From CAYJDP01 sp964371025 (GTDB lineage: Bacteria; Bacillota_I; Bacilli_A; RF39; UBA660), in NCBI GenBank assembly GCA_964371025.1, contig CAYJKH010000003.1, forward strand, positions 84,929-148,928: 64,000 nt of DNA, given 5' to 3'. Both the position numbers and the translations under genes were made by a program. Below the pieces are notes generated by a model that saw nothing but the letters and a program-made list of their open reading frames with translations, ran no database searches and was not told the origin of the DNA. This document shows, one piece after another, positions 25,684 through 34,212 of the stretch (within the stretch, counting starts at the first letter, position 1; every line of letters starts with the position of its first letter).

Positions 25684-26094
25684 ATGCCTACAATACAACA
25701 ATTAGTTCGTAAAAGTCGTAAAGATAAAGTTAGAAAAAGTAAAGCTCCAGTTTTAGGAATGGGAATTAATACTATTAAAAAAACTAATACTAATAATTCT
25801 GCACCTTTAAAAAGAGGAGTTTGTACTCGTGTTGCAACAAAGAATCCAAAAAAACCAAACTCAGCGTTACGTAAGTATGCTCGTGTGCGTTTATCAAATG
25901 GGAAAGAAGTTGATGCTTACATTCCAGGAATTGGTCATAACTTACAAGAACATAGTGTAGTATTAATTCGTGGAGGACGTGTAAAAGACCTTATTGGGGT
26001 TAGATATCACGTAGTTCGTGGAACACTAGATACAGCAGGAGTTAAAGATCGTAAACAAAGTCGTAGCAAATATGGTGCTAAAAGACCTAAATAA
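25684..26094 (+). CDS. rpsL: 30S ribosomal protein S12
   Basis: Decoding-centre protein. The 136 residues start MPTIQQLVRKSRKDKV; TKNPKKPNSALRKYARV and GGRVKDLIGVRYHVVRG follow. The lysines in NPKKPNS and GRVKDL, whose changes give streptomycin resistance, are wild type. The start follows AAAGGAGAA; an upstream in-frame ATG lies in the leader, about 97 bases long after the promoter. Confidence 0.97.
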   Translation: MPTIQQLVRKSRKDKVRKSKAPVLGMGINTIKKTNTNNSAPLKRGVCTRVATKNPKKPNSALRKYARVRLSNGKEVDAYIPGIGHNLQEHSVVLIRGGRVKDLIGVRYHVVRGTLDTAGVKDRKQSRSKYGAKRPK

Positions 26095-26125
26095 TAAATA
26101 AATTTAATGAAGGGAGGGATTTTAA

Positions 26126-26593
26126 ATGCGTAAAAGACGTGCAGTAAAAAGAGATGTTTTAGCGGATCCTATTTATAATTCTAAATTAGTTACTAAATTA
26201 GTTAACTCAATTATGTTAGATGGTAAAAAAGGAACAGCTCAAACAATAGTTTATCAAGCATTTAATCAAATAAAAGAAAAAACAGGAAAAGAACCTATAG
26301 AAGTTTTTAAAACAGCTATGGAAAATATTACGCCTAAGTTAGAAGTTAAATCTCGTCGTGTAGGAGGAGCTAATTATCAAGTTCCTATCGAAGTTAATGC
26401 AACGAGAGGGCAAACTTTAGCTCTTAGATGGCTTACAACTTTTTCACGTAAACGTGGAGGACGTGGTATGTCTGATAATTTAGCTAATGAATTAATCGAT
26501 GCATCTAACGGAACTGGTGCAACAATAAAAAAATGTGAAGACACTCATAGAATGGCAGAAGCTAATAAAGCATATGCTCACTATAGATGGTAG
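26126..26593 (+). CDS. rpsG: 30S ribosomal protein S7
   Basis: Organises the 16S rRNA 3' domain. The 155 residues begin MRKRRAVKRDVLADPIYNSK and contain SRRVGGANYQVPIEV (about 75-90) and NKAYAHYRW at the end. It is in the str operon between rpsL and fusA, with AGGGAGG before the start. Confidence 0.97.
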   Translation: MRKRRAVKRDVLADPIYNSKLVTKLVNSIMLDGKKGTAQTIVYQAFNQIKEKTGKEPIEVFKTAMENITPKLEVKSRRVGGANYQVPIEVNATRGQTLALRWLTTFSRKRGGRGMSDNLANELIDASNGTGATIKKCEDTHRMAEANKAYAHYRW

Positions 26594-26604
26594 GAAGGAA
26601 TATT

Positions 26605-28674
26605 ATGGCAAGAGATACAAAACTAGAAAAAACTAGAAATTTTGGAATAATGGCACATATTGATGCCGGAAAAACAACTTGTACAGAACGTATTTTATAC
26701 CATACAGGAAAAATTCATAAAATTGGTGAAACTCATGATGGAGAATCACAAATGGATTGGATGGCTCAAGAACAAGAACGTGGTATAACAATTACATCTG
26801 CAGCAACAACAGCTCACTGGAAAGACTATAGATACAATATTATTGATACACCTGGACACGTAGATTTCACAATCGAAGTTCAAAGATCATTAAGAGTATT
26901 AGATGGTGCGGTAGCATTAATCGATGCCCAAGCAGGAGTTGAACCACAAACTGAAACAGTTTGGAGACAAGCAGATGACTATAAAGTTCCTAGAATTATT
27001 TTTGCAAATAAAATGGATAAAATGGGTGCAAACTTTGAATACTCATTATCTACTTTAAAAGATCGTTTAGGAATTAATTTTAAACCTATTCAATTACCAA
27101 TTGGAGCAGAATCTGATTTCAATACGATAATTGATTTAGTAGAAATGAAAGCACATAAATATGATAGTGGAAAAGAAGAAAAACCAGAGGTTATTGAAAT
27201 TCCAGCTGATTATAAAGAGGAAGCAGAATTAAGACGTAATGAATTATTAGATGCAGTAGCTGAATTTGATGATGAGATGATGGATCTTTACTTAGAAGGA
27301 GAAGAAATTTCGAATGATATGTTAAAAAGAGCTATTAGAAAAGGGACTCTTGATGCTAAATTTTTCCCAGTTATGTGTGGGACGGCACTAAGTAATATTG
27401 GAGTTAAACTATTACTTGATGCAGTAGTTGATTACTTACCAAGTCCATTAGATATTGATTCTATTAAAGGGATCAAAGAAGATGGAACAGCTGATGAAAG
27501 AAAACCGGATGACAATGCTCCATTCTCAGCGTTAGCTTTTAAAGTAATGACTGATCCATTTGTTGGACGTTTAACATTCTTTAGAGTTTATTCTGGTCAT
27601 CTATCAAGTGGTAGTTATGTACTTAACTCAACAAAAGATAGTAAAGAAAGAATTGGACGTATTTTACAAATGCATGCTAACAATCGTCAAGAGATAACAG
27701 ATGTTTATACTGGAGATATAGCAGCAGCAGTTGGTCTTAAAAATACAACAACGGGAGATACGTTATGTGATCCTAAATCATTTATTATCTTAGAAAGTAT
27801 GATTATACCAGAACCAGTTATTCAATTAGCAGTAGAACCTAAATCAAAAGGTGATCAAGATAAAATGGCATTAGCTTTACAAAAATTATCTGAAGAAGAT
27901 CCAACTTTTAAAGTATCATCTGATCACGAAACAGGACAAACTGTTATTGCTGGTATGGGAGAATTACACTTAGAAGTATTAGTTGATCGTATGAAGCGTG
28001 AATTCAACGTTGAAGCAAATGTTGGAGCACCACAAGTTGCATATCGTGAAACTATTAAAGAAACAGCTAACTGTGAAGGTAAATATGTTAAACAATCTGG
28101 AGGACGTGGACAATATGGACATGTATGGATCAAATTTGAACCAAATCCAGATCAAGGTTACGAATATGTTGATGCAGTAGTTGGTGGAGTTGTTCCTCGT
28201 GAATATATTCCGGTAGTAGGAAAAGGATTAGAAGATGCTTTAAAAACTGGTGTTCTTGCTGGATATCCAATGATAGATGTTAAAGCAACTTTATATGATG
28301 GTTCTTACCATGATGTCGATTCAAATGAAATGGCATTTAAAATTGCAGCAAGCATGGCTTTAAAAGAAGCAAAAGCTAAATGTAAACCTGTATTACTTGA
28401 ACCAATTATGAAAGTTTCAGTTACAACACCAGAAGAATATTTTGGAAATGTAATGGGAGATCTTACTTCTCGTCGTGGTAAACCACTAGGACAAGAAGCA
28501 CAAGGAAATGCAGTTAAATTATCAGCAATGGTACCACTTTCAGAAATGTTTGGTTATGCTACTAACTTACGTTCTAATACACAAGGAAGAGCACAATTCA
28601 TTATGGAACCAGATCATTATGAAGAAGTTCCAAAAAATATTTCAGAAGAAATCATTAAAAAATCTGGTAATTAA
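26605..28674 (+). CDS. fusA: Elongation factor G
   Basis: Ribosomal translocase GTPase. The 689 residues show AHIDAGKTT (about 17-25), the switch II motif DTPGHVDFT (about 81-89), NKMDK (about 135-139), and the domain IV/V sequences GGRGQYGHVWI and LTSRRGKPLGQEAQGN. The ATG at 26605 follows AGGAAGGA; an earlier in-frame ATG overlaps rpsG. Typical length. Confidence 0.98.
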   Translation: MARDTKLEKTRNFGIMAHIDAGKTTCTERILYHTGKIHKIGETHDGESQMDWMAQEQERGITITSAATTAHWKDYRYNIIDTPGHVDFTIEVQRSLRVLDGAVALIDAQAGVEPQTETVWRQADDYKVPRIIFANKMDKMGANFEYSLSTLKDRLGINFKPIQLPIGAESDFNTIIDLVEMKAHKYDSGKEEKPEVIEIPADYKEEAELRRNELLDAVAEFDDEMMDLYLEGEEISNDMLKRAIRKGTLDAKFFPVMCGTALSNIGVKLLLDAVVDYLPSPLDIDSIKGIKEDGTADERKPDDNAPFSALAFKVMTDPFVGRLTFFRVYSGHLSSGSYVLNSTKDSKERIGRILQMHANNRQEITDVYTGDIAAAVGLKNTTTGDTLCDPKSFIILESMIIPEPVIQLAVEPKSKGDQDKMALALQKLSEEDPTFKVSSDHETGQTVIAGMGELHLEVLVDRMKREFNVEANVGAPQVAYRETIKETANCEGKYVKQSGGRGQYGHVWIKFEPNPDQGYEYVDAVVGGVVPREYIPVVGKGLEDALKTGVLAGYPMIDVKATLYDGSYHDVDSNEMAFKIAASMALKEAKAKCKPVLLEPIMKVSVTTPEEYFGNVMGDLTSRRGKPLGQEAQGNAVKLSAMVPLSEMFGYATNLRSNTQGRAQFIMEPDHYEEVPKNISEEIIKKSGN

Positions 28675-28695
28675 TTAAAAAAGGTATCAAAGTAG

Positions 28696-28724
28696 TTGAA
28701 ATTTTTTCAATTATTAGGTAAAAT
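28696..28724 (+). promoter_or_regulatory. tuf promoter
   Basis: TTGAAA (28696-28701), 17 bases, TAAAAT (28719-28724), in the 80-base fusA-tuf gap. Confidence 0.65.
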
Positions 28725-28754
28725 ATATTTTGTAAATGTTAAGGAGGAAATAAA

Positions 28755-29939
28755 ATGGCAAAAGCAAAATTTGATCGTTCAAAACCACATGTTAATATTG
28801 GTACAATTGGACACGTAGATCACGGAAAAACTACACTTACAGCAGCTATTACTAATTGTTTAGCTGGTAAAAACGGAAATGAAGCAGTAGATTTCGCAAA
28901 TATTGATAAAGCACCTGAAGAAAGAGAACGTGGTATTACAATTAATACTGCACACGTTGAGTATAGTACTGATTCTAGACACTATGCACACGTTGACTGT
29001 CCAGGACATGCTGATTATGTTAAAAACATGATTACAGGGGCAGCTCAAATGGATGGAGCAATCTTAGTTATTGCTGCAACAGATGGACCTATGGCACAAA
29101 CTCGTGAGCATATCTTACTTGCACGTCAAGTTGGAGTACCTAAAATGGTTATTTTCATGAACAAATGTGATATGGTTGATGATGAAGAATTATTAGACTT
29201 AGTTGAAATGGAAATTCGTGATTTATTAAGCGAATATGGATTCGATGGGGATGAAACTCCAGTTATTAGAGGATCTGCATTAAAAGCTTTAGAAGGTGAA
29301 GCAAACTGGGTAGCTAAAATTGATGAATTAATGGCATCAGTAGATACTTGGATTCCAACTCCTGAAAGAGATAATGAAAAACCATTCTTAATGAGTATTG
29401 AAGATGTATTCACAATTACAGGTCGTGGAACAGTTGTTACAGGACGTGTAGAGCGTGGACAATTAAAATTAAATGATGAAATCGAAATTGTTGGAATTAG
29501 AGAAACTAAGAAAACTGTTGTTACAGGAATCGAAATGTTTAGAAAACAATTAGATTACGCAGAAGCAGGAGATAACGCTGGTGTATTATTACGTGGTATT
29601 TCTCGTGAAGATGTAGAGCGTGGACAAGTTCTTGCAAAACCAGGAAGTGTTACACCTCATAAAAAATTCAAAGCAGCTGTTTACGTATTAAGTAAAGAAG
29701 AAGGTGGTCGTCATACTCCATTCTTTAATAAATATCGTCCACAGTTCTATTTCAGAACAACTGATGTAACTGGTGAAGTTGAATTACCAGCAGGAACTGA
29801 AATGGTTATGCCAGGAGATAATGTTGATATGACAGTTGAATTAATTCACGCTATCGCACTAGAACAAGGAACTAAATTCTCAATTCGTGAGGGTGGACGT
29901 ACTGTAGGTGCAGGTAACGTTGCTGAAATTATCGGTTAA
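28755..29939 (+). CDS. tuf: Elongation factor Tu
   Basis: Delivers aminoacyl-tRNA to the ribosome. The 394 residues show GHVDHGKTTL (about 19-28), DCPGHADYV (about 81-89), NKCDM (about 136-140) and the C-terminal VGAGNVAEIIG. Codons such as CGT are more common here than in neighbours, as expected for a very highly expressed gene. It is followed by a terminator, not by rpsJ as in most Firmicutes. Confidence 0.99.
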   Translation: MAKAKFDRSKPHVNIGTIGHVDHGKTTLTAAITNCLAGKNGNEAVDFANIDKAPEERERGITINTAHVEYSTDSRHYAHVDCPGHADYVKNMITGAAQMDGAILVIAATDGPMAQTREHILLARQVGVPKMVIFMNKCDMVDDEELLDLVEMEIRDLLSEYGFDGDETPVIRGSALKALEGEANWVAKIDELMASVDTWIPTPERDNEKPFLMSIEDVFTITGRGTVVTGRVERGQLKLNDEIEIVGIRETKKTVVTGIEMFRKQLDYAEAGDNAGVLLRGISREDVERGQVLAKPGSVTPHKKFKAAVYVLSKEEGGRHTPFFNKYRPQFYFRTTDVTGEVELPAGTEMVMPGDNVDMTVELIHAIALEQGTKFSIREGGRTVGAGNVAEIIG

Positions 29940-29955
29940 TTGACTTAAACAAAGA

Positions 29956-29982
29956 AAAAGTAATATTTATATTACTTTTTTT
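29956..29982 (+). terminator. Terminator after tuf
   Basis: AAAAGTAATAT and ATATTACTTTT face each other around a very small loop, with T following. It lies between the convergent tuf and femX genes and is nearly symmetrical, so it may work on both strands. Confidence 0.8.
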
Positions 29983-30011
29983 ATTTTGTCAAAATAAAAA
30001 GCAACAAATAG

Positions 30012-31259
30012 TTACTTTTTATCTTTGTTTAAATTTGTATATAGATTATAAATAAATTGGTTTAAAACGATATCGAAATCTCCTATATATTCCATAATAA
30101 CAGGATTATAACCTAATAAAGTAGTATCTTTTTGTAAATGTTGACCTTTATAATCATCAAAGTTACCAGATACACCGCCCATATTAAAGAATTTTTTCTT
30201 TTGATGACTATATAATTTAATTAATTGCCACTTCATAAAGTCATCAGGATATAAATTACTGTATTCTTTATCATAACCTTCTGCTATTAAAAAAGTAGAA
30301 TTATCATAGTTAAGAGTAATAATACCCCCTATTAAAAGCCCATCTGGTTGTTCTTTTAATATTTTAGTAGCATAGATTAAAGAATTCTTAAATTCGTTTA
30401 ATTTAGTATCTGACTCCATCTTTAATTGAATAAGTTCAGGATCACCACCTTGGCTATTGGCAGCCTCTTGTATCTTAATAGAAAGATTACTATTATTTTC
30501 AACTTCATCTTCATAAAGTTTCTTGGCATTAATAACAAATATTTCAGTATCTAATTTACAGTAGTATACTTCTAATTTATCTTCGAATTTTTTTAATAAA
30601 TTAGAGTAATATTCCTTAGGTTTAGAATCGTAAGTACTAATAAACTTATATAATTCATTAATATTATTATTTTCGCTTTTTGTAATGATTAAACCATAGT
30701 CAGTTGATTTTTTTATTTGGTCTAAAGTTTTCTTATGAAACGAATTAAATATTTCGTCTAAGTTTTTATTAAATAATAAAACTGATTCAAATAAAGGTTT
30801 CTCATTTGTTAAATTTAAGTCAATTGGATTTTTTATAAAACCTGCAGCTATTAAATTTTGTATATAAATATTTGCTTGATTGTTAATGTTCATTATATGT
30901 CCTTCAGAGTCTTTTATGTTTGAAGTGATAAAAGGATCAATTTTTAAAGACATAAAACCTTGTTTCCCAAGTAATTTTTTTAATCTATCTGTAATTTCTC
31001 TTAATGTAATAGGATCATCATAATCTACTAGCATTCCCCTTGGAGCATACGCTATTTTATTATTCATAAAGACATTTTTGTATAAAATTAATGTAGCACC
31101 GATAACATTGTTATCATCATTAGCAAAGCCTAAGAAATGGGCATTAAATCCAAATTGTACCATTAGTTTAGCGTAGTTACTAGTTTGATAATAATTACGA
31201 TATTTATGTTTACTAGAATATATATCAAATTGTTCTGCTGTTAGTGTGATTATTTTCAT
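30012..31259 (-). CDS. FemABX-family peptidyltransferase (lipid II amino acid ligase)
   Basis: Adds amino acids from aminoacyl-tRNA to the stem peptide of lipid II, forming peptidoglycan cross-bridges. The 415 residues show two GNAT-like halves: YQTSNYAKLMVQFGF near the N-terminus, then APRGMLVDYDD and LKIDPFI. A long charged helical hairpin (about 225-300) typical of the Fem coiled arm follows, then YDKEYSNLYPDDFMKWQLIKL and NMGGVSGNFDD. The start follows GGAGG on the minus strand; an upstream in-frame ATG lacks one. Whether it is FemX, FemA or MurM-like cannot be told. It is the only minus-strand gene right of the origin. Confidence 0.88.
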   Translation of the reverse strand: MKIITLTAEQFDIYSSKHKYRNYYQTSNYAKLMVQFGFNAHFLGFANDDNNVIGATLILYKNVFMNNKIAYAPRGMLVDYDDPITLREITDRLKKLLGKQGFMSLKIDPFITSNIKDSEGHIMNINNQANIYIQNLIAAGFIKNPIDLNLTNEKPLFESVLLFNKNLDEIFNSFHKKTLDQIKKSTDYGLIITKSENNNINELYKFISTYDSKPKEYYSNLLKKFEDKLEVYYCKLDTEIFVINAKKLYEDEVENNSNLSIKIQEAANSQGGDPELIQLKMESDTKLNEFKNSLIYATKILKEQPDGLLIGGIITLNYDNSTFLIAEGYDKEYSNLYPDDFMKWQLIKLYSHQKKKFFNMGGVSGNFDDYKGQHLQKDTTLLGYNPVIMEYIGDFDIVLNQFIYNLYTNLNKDKK

Positions 31260-31400
31260 TTTAATGCCTCCTTCATATACTAGATATTGTATCAAAAATA
31301 TATTGATATTACAATATAAATAAAGATATATAAGGTGTAAATATATGTCATATTACTAGTATAAATATTATATGTGTAGTATACTTAAATGGGTGATAAT

Positions 31401-32756
31401 ATGTTTGAAGGAAAAAAAATATTAATCTTAGGAATGGCAAGAAGTGGATATGCTGCTGCTAAAACATTGATTGAAAGAGGAAATGTAGTATATTTAAATG
31501 ATGCTAAAGAAGAAGAAAAACAAAATTTAGAACAAGTAAAAGAGTTAAAAGAAATAGGAGTCAAATTGGTATTTGGATCACATCCAGATGATTTGTTAGA
31601 TGAAACTTTTGACTACTTAGTTAAAAACCCAGGAGTTCCAATAAAACATAAATATGTAATTAAAGCTAATGAGTTAAATATAGAAGTTATTAATGAAGTG
31701 GAATTAGGGTTTAATTTACTACCAAAAAATGTGAAAGTAGTAGGAATCACTGGTACCAATGGGAAGACTACAACAACAACATTAACATATGAAATTTTAA
31801 AAGAAGCATATAATGAAAAAGTAATTTTAGCAGGGAATATTGGGTATCCATTAACATCTGTTTTAAATAAAATTAAAGAAAATGATATTTTAGTTACAGA
31901 AGTATCTAGTCATCAATTAGTTAATTTTATTAATTTTAGACCAAATATAGCAGTAATGACTAATTTGAGTCCAGCTCATATTGATTTTTTTGAGACTTAT
32001 AAAAACTATAAGGATACAAAAAATAAAATTTTTATTAATCAAACAAGTAAGGATTTAGCAATTTTAAATTATGATAATGAAGATGGAAGAGAATATGAAG
32101 ATAATATAGTTGCACATAAAGAATATTTTTCTAGTAAAACTAATTTAGGAGACTGTATTATAAAAGATAATTTTATTACATATAAGGGTGAAAAAATTCT
32201 AAATATTAATGAGGTTTTAGTAGCAGGAGTTCATAATCTTGAAAATATAATGATTGCGATTATGATTGCTAAACAATATGGAGTAGAAAATAGTGTTATT
32301 AATGAAGTTATTACTAAATTTAAGGGAGTTGAACACAGATTAGAATATGTTGATAATATAAAAGGAGTAAAGTTTTATAACGATAGTAAAGCTACTAATA
32401 TAGAATGTTGTAAAATAGCCCTTGATTCTTTTGGTAATCCAACAATTATAATAATGGGAGGAACAGAAAGAAATCAAGTTTTAGAAGATTTACTTCCTAA
32501 TATGAAAAATGTTAAAACAATTATTGGGATTGGAGAATGTCGTGAAAGAATAAAAACATTTGGAGATAATAATAATATTGAAACATATATATTTGAAACT
32601 TTAAAAGAAGGATTTGGGAAAGTTACGAGTATTATGGAGCCTAATGATATAGTCTTATTAAGTCCAGCAACAGCTTCATGGGATCAATATCCAAGTTTTG
32701 AAAAAAGAGGAGAAGACTTTAAAGAAAGAGTAAAGGGTTTAAAAAATGATAATTAA
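31401..32756 (+). CDS. murD: UDP-N-acetylmuramoylalanine--D-glutamate ligase
   Basis: Adds D-Glu to UDP-MurNAc-L-Ala in the cytoplasm. The 451 residues show the N-terminal Rossmann part (ILILGMARSGYAAAK), the ATP loop GITGTNGKTTTTT (about 113-125), EVSSHQL, NLSPAHID and YNDSKATN in the Mur central and C-terminal domains. The ATG at 31401 is chosen for GGGTGAT before it. It overlaps eno by 11 bases, an unusual pairing with glycolysis. TATACT at 31380-31385 is a possible -10. Confidence 0.95.
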   Translation: MFEGKKILILGMARSGYAAAKTLIERGNVVYLNDAKEEEKQNLEQVKELKEIGVKLVFGSHPDDLLDETFDYLVKNPGVPIKHKYVIKANELNIEVINEVELGFNLLPKNVKVVGITGTNGKTTTTTLTYEILKEAYNEKVILAGNIGYPLTSVLNKIKENDILVTEVSSHQLVNFINFRPNIAVMTNLSPAHIDFFETYKNYKDTKNKIFINQTSKDLAILNYDNEDGREYEDNIVAHKEYFSSKTNLGDCIIKDNFITYKGEKILNINEVLVAGVHNLENIMIAIMIAKQYGVENSVINEVITKFKGVEHRLEYVDNIKGVKFYNDSKATNIECCKIALDSFGNPTIIIMGGTERNQVLEDLLPNMKNVKTIIGIGECRERIKTFGDNNNIETYIFETLKEGFGKVTSIMEPNDIVLLSPATASWDQYPSFEKRGEDFKERVKGLKNDN

Positions 32757-33966
32757 AAATGTAATTGCTAGAGAAATATTAGATTCAAGAGGAAATCCTA
32801 CAGTAGAAGTTGATTTAACTTTAAGTGATGGAAGTCTAGGAAGAGCATCTGTTCCAAGCGGAGCATCAACAGGAGAACGTGAAGCTAATGAAAAAAGAGA
32901 TAAAGATAGTAGATATAATGGACTTGGGGTATTAAAGGCTGTTAATAATGTTAATACTATTATAAAAGAAAATATTATAAATAAAGATTTTACTACTCAA
33001 GAAGATTTAGATAAATTATTAATTGAACTTGATAATACAGAAACTAAAAGCAATTTGGGAGCAAATGCGATTCTTGGAGTAAGTATGGCCTTCATGAAAA
33101 GTTGTGCAGTTAGTAATAATTTAGAACTATATGAATATATGGGAGATAGTAAAACTCTACCAATTCCTATGATGAATATAATCAATGGTGGAGCTCATGC
33201 TGATAACAATTTAGATTTTCAAGAGTTTATGATTATTCCAAATAGAGATAATATAAAAGAAAGAATAAGAGTTGGAGCAGAAATTTTCCATGCTTTAAAG
33301 AGTATATTAAAAGATAGAGGATATGTAACAGCCGTTGGAGATGAAGGAGGATTTGCGCCTAATTTATCATCTAATAAAGAAGGATTTGATTTAATATTAG
33401 AAGCTATTATAAAAGCCGGATATAAACCAAAAGATGATGTAAATATAGCAATCGATGTTGCAGCATCTGAATTTTATAAAGATGGAAAATATTATGTAGA
33501 TCAAAAAGAAATGACAACGGATGAATTAATTGATTTTTATATTGAATTAGTAAACAAATACCCACTTATTTCAATTGAGGATCCCGTTGATGAAAATGAT
33601 TGGGAAGGTTTCACAAAAGTAACTGAAAAACTAGGAAGTAAAGTCCAAATAGTAGGAGACGATTTATTTGTCACAAATAAAAAATATCTTCAAAAAGGGA
33701 TAGATTTAAAAGCGGGAAATGCAATACTTTTAAAAGTTAATCAAATCGGAACAATTACGGAAACAATTGATACAATTAAATTAGCAAATGCTAATAATTA
33801 TAAAACAATTATATCTCACAGAAGTGGTGAAACAGAAGATACTACAATTGCCGATTTAGCAGTAGCCCTTAATCTAGGTCAAATAAAAACAGGATCTATG
33901 TCTAGAACTGATAGAATATGTAAATATAATCAATTAATAAGAATAGAAGAAAAAATAAATAATTAA
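32746..33966 (+). CDS. eno: Enolase
   Basis: Converts 2-phosphoglycerate to phosphoenolpyruvate in glycolysis. The 406 residues (usually about 430) show ILDSRGNPTVEVD, PSGASTGEREA (about 37-47), the metal and catalytic regions GDEGGFAP, SIEDPVDENDW and GDDLFVTN, and SHRSGETEDTTIADLAVA. The catalytic Glu and Lys regions appear intact. It overlaps murD by 11 bases; the other lower-glycolysis genes lie at 49-56 kb. Confidence 0.97.
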   Translation: MIIKNVIAREILDSRGNPTVEVDLTLSDGSLGRASVPSGASTGEREANEKRDKDSRYNGLGVLKAVNNVNTIIKENIINKDFTTQEDLDKLLIELDNTETKSNLGANAILGVSMAFMKSCAVSNNLELYEYMGDSKTLPIPMMNIINGGAHADNNLDFQEFMIIPNRDNIKERIRVGAEIFHALKSILKDRGYVTAVGDEGGFAPNLSSNKEGFDLILEAIIKAGYKPKDDVNIAIDVAASEFYKDGKYYVDQKEMTTDELIDFYIELVNKYPLISIEDPVDENDWEGFTKVTEKLGSKVQIVGDDLFVTNKKYLQKGIDLKAGNAILLKVNQIGTITETIDTIKLANANNYKTIISHRSGETEDTTIADLAVALNLGQIKTGSMSRTDRICKYNQLIRIEEKINN

Positions 33967-33971
33967 GTTAT

Positions 33972-34000
33972 TTGACAAAAAAAAGTAAATAAGTTATTAT
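33972..34000 (+). promoter_or_regulatory. aspS promoter
   Basis: TTGACA (33972-33977), 17 bases, TATTAT (33995-34000), just after the eno stop. Confidence 0.82.
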
Positions 34001-34011
34001 ATAAACAATAT

Positions 34012-34200
34012 TTATTTAGAGGAGTACTTATATATATTTATTTAAGAGAACTAATGGTGCTGAAAATTAGTATAAATAATATAAGGAAGACACTAAATAT
34101 TAAATAATCGCATATCTGCGTTAAAGATTGAAAGATAGATTCTATGAAATAAGGTGGCACCACGAATAATTCGTCCTTATAAATAGGGTCTTTTTATTTT
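34012..34200 (+). promoter_or_regulatory. T-box riboswitch (tRNA-Asp)
   Basis: Leader sensing uncharged tRNA upstream of aspS. AAGGTGGCACCACG (34151-34164) is the T-box core. The specifier loop GAAGACAC carries GAC (34089-34091), an Asp codon. The small stem III is CGCA/TGCG (34109-34120). The UGGC bulge would pair with GCCA at the tRNA end, which fits the G discriminator of tRNA-Asp. AAGG (34151-34154) and CCTT (34175-34178) form the antiterminator. Confidence 0.95.
34175..34195 (+). terminator. T-box terminator
   Basis: CCTTA (34175-34179) and TAGGG (34184-34188) around TAAA, followed by a T-run. Its first arm is shared with the antiterminator. Confidence 0.75.
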
Positions 34201-34212
34201 AAGGAGACAATT

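Noticed and set aside
29985..29993. TTTGTCAAA between tuf and femX as a Spo0A box
   Set aside because: It lies between two convergent gene ends, not in a promoter, and the match is easily produced by AT-rich sequence.
33971..33979. TTTGACAAA (reverse complement TTTGTCAAA) read as a Spo0A box; same at 24481-24489
   Set aside because: Both coincide with perfect -35 hexamers of the aspS and rplJ promoters. The A-version of the box is hard to tell from a -35 in an AT-rich genome.
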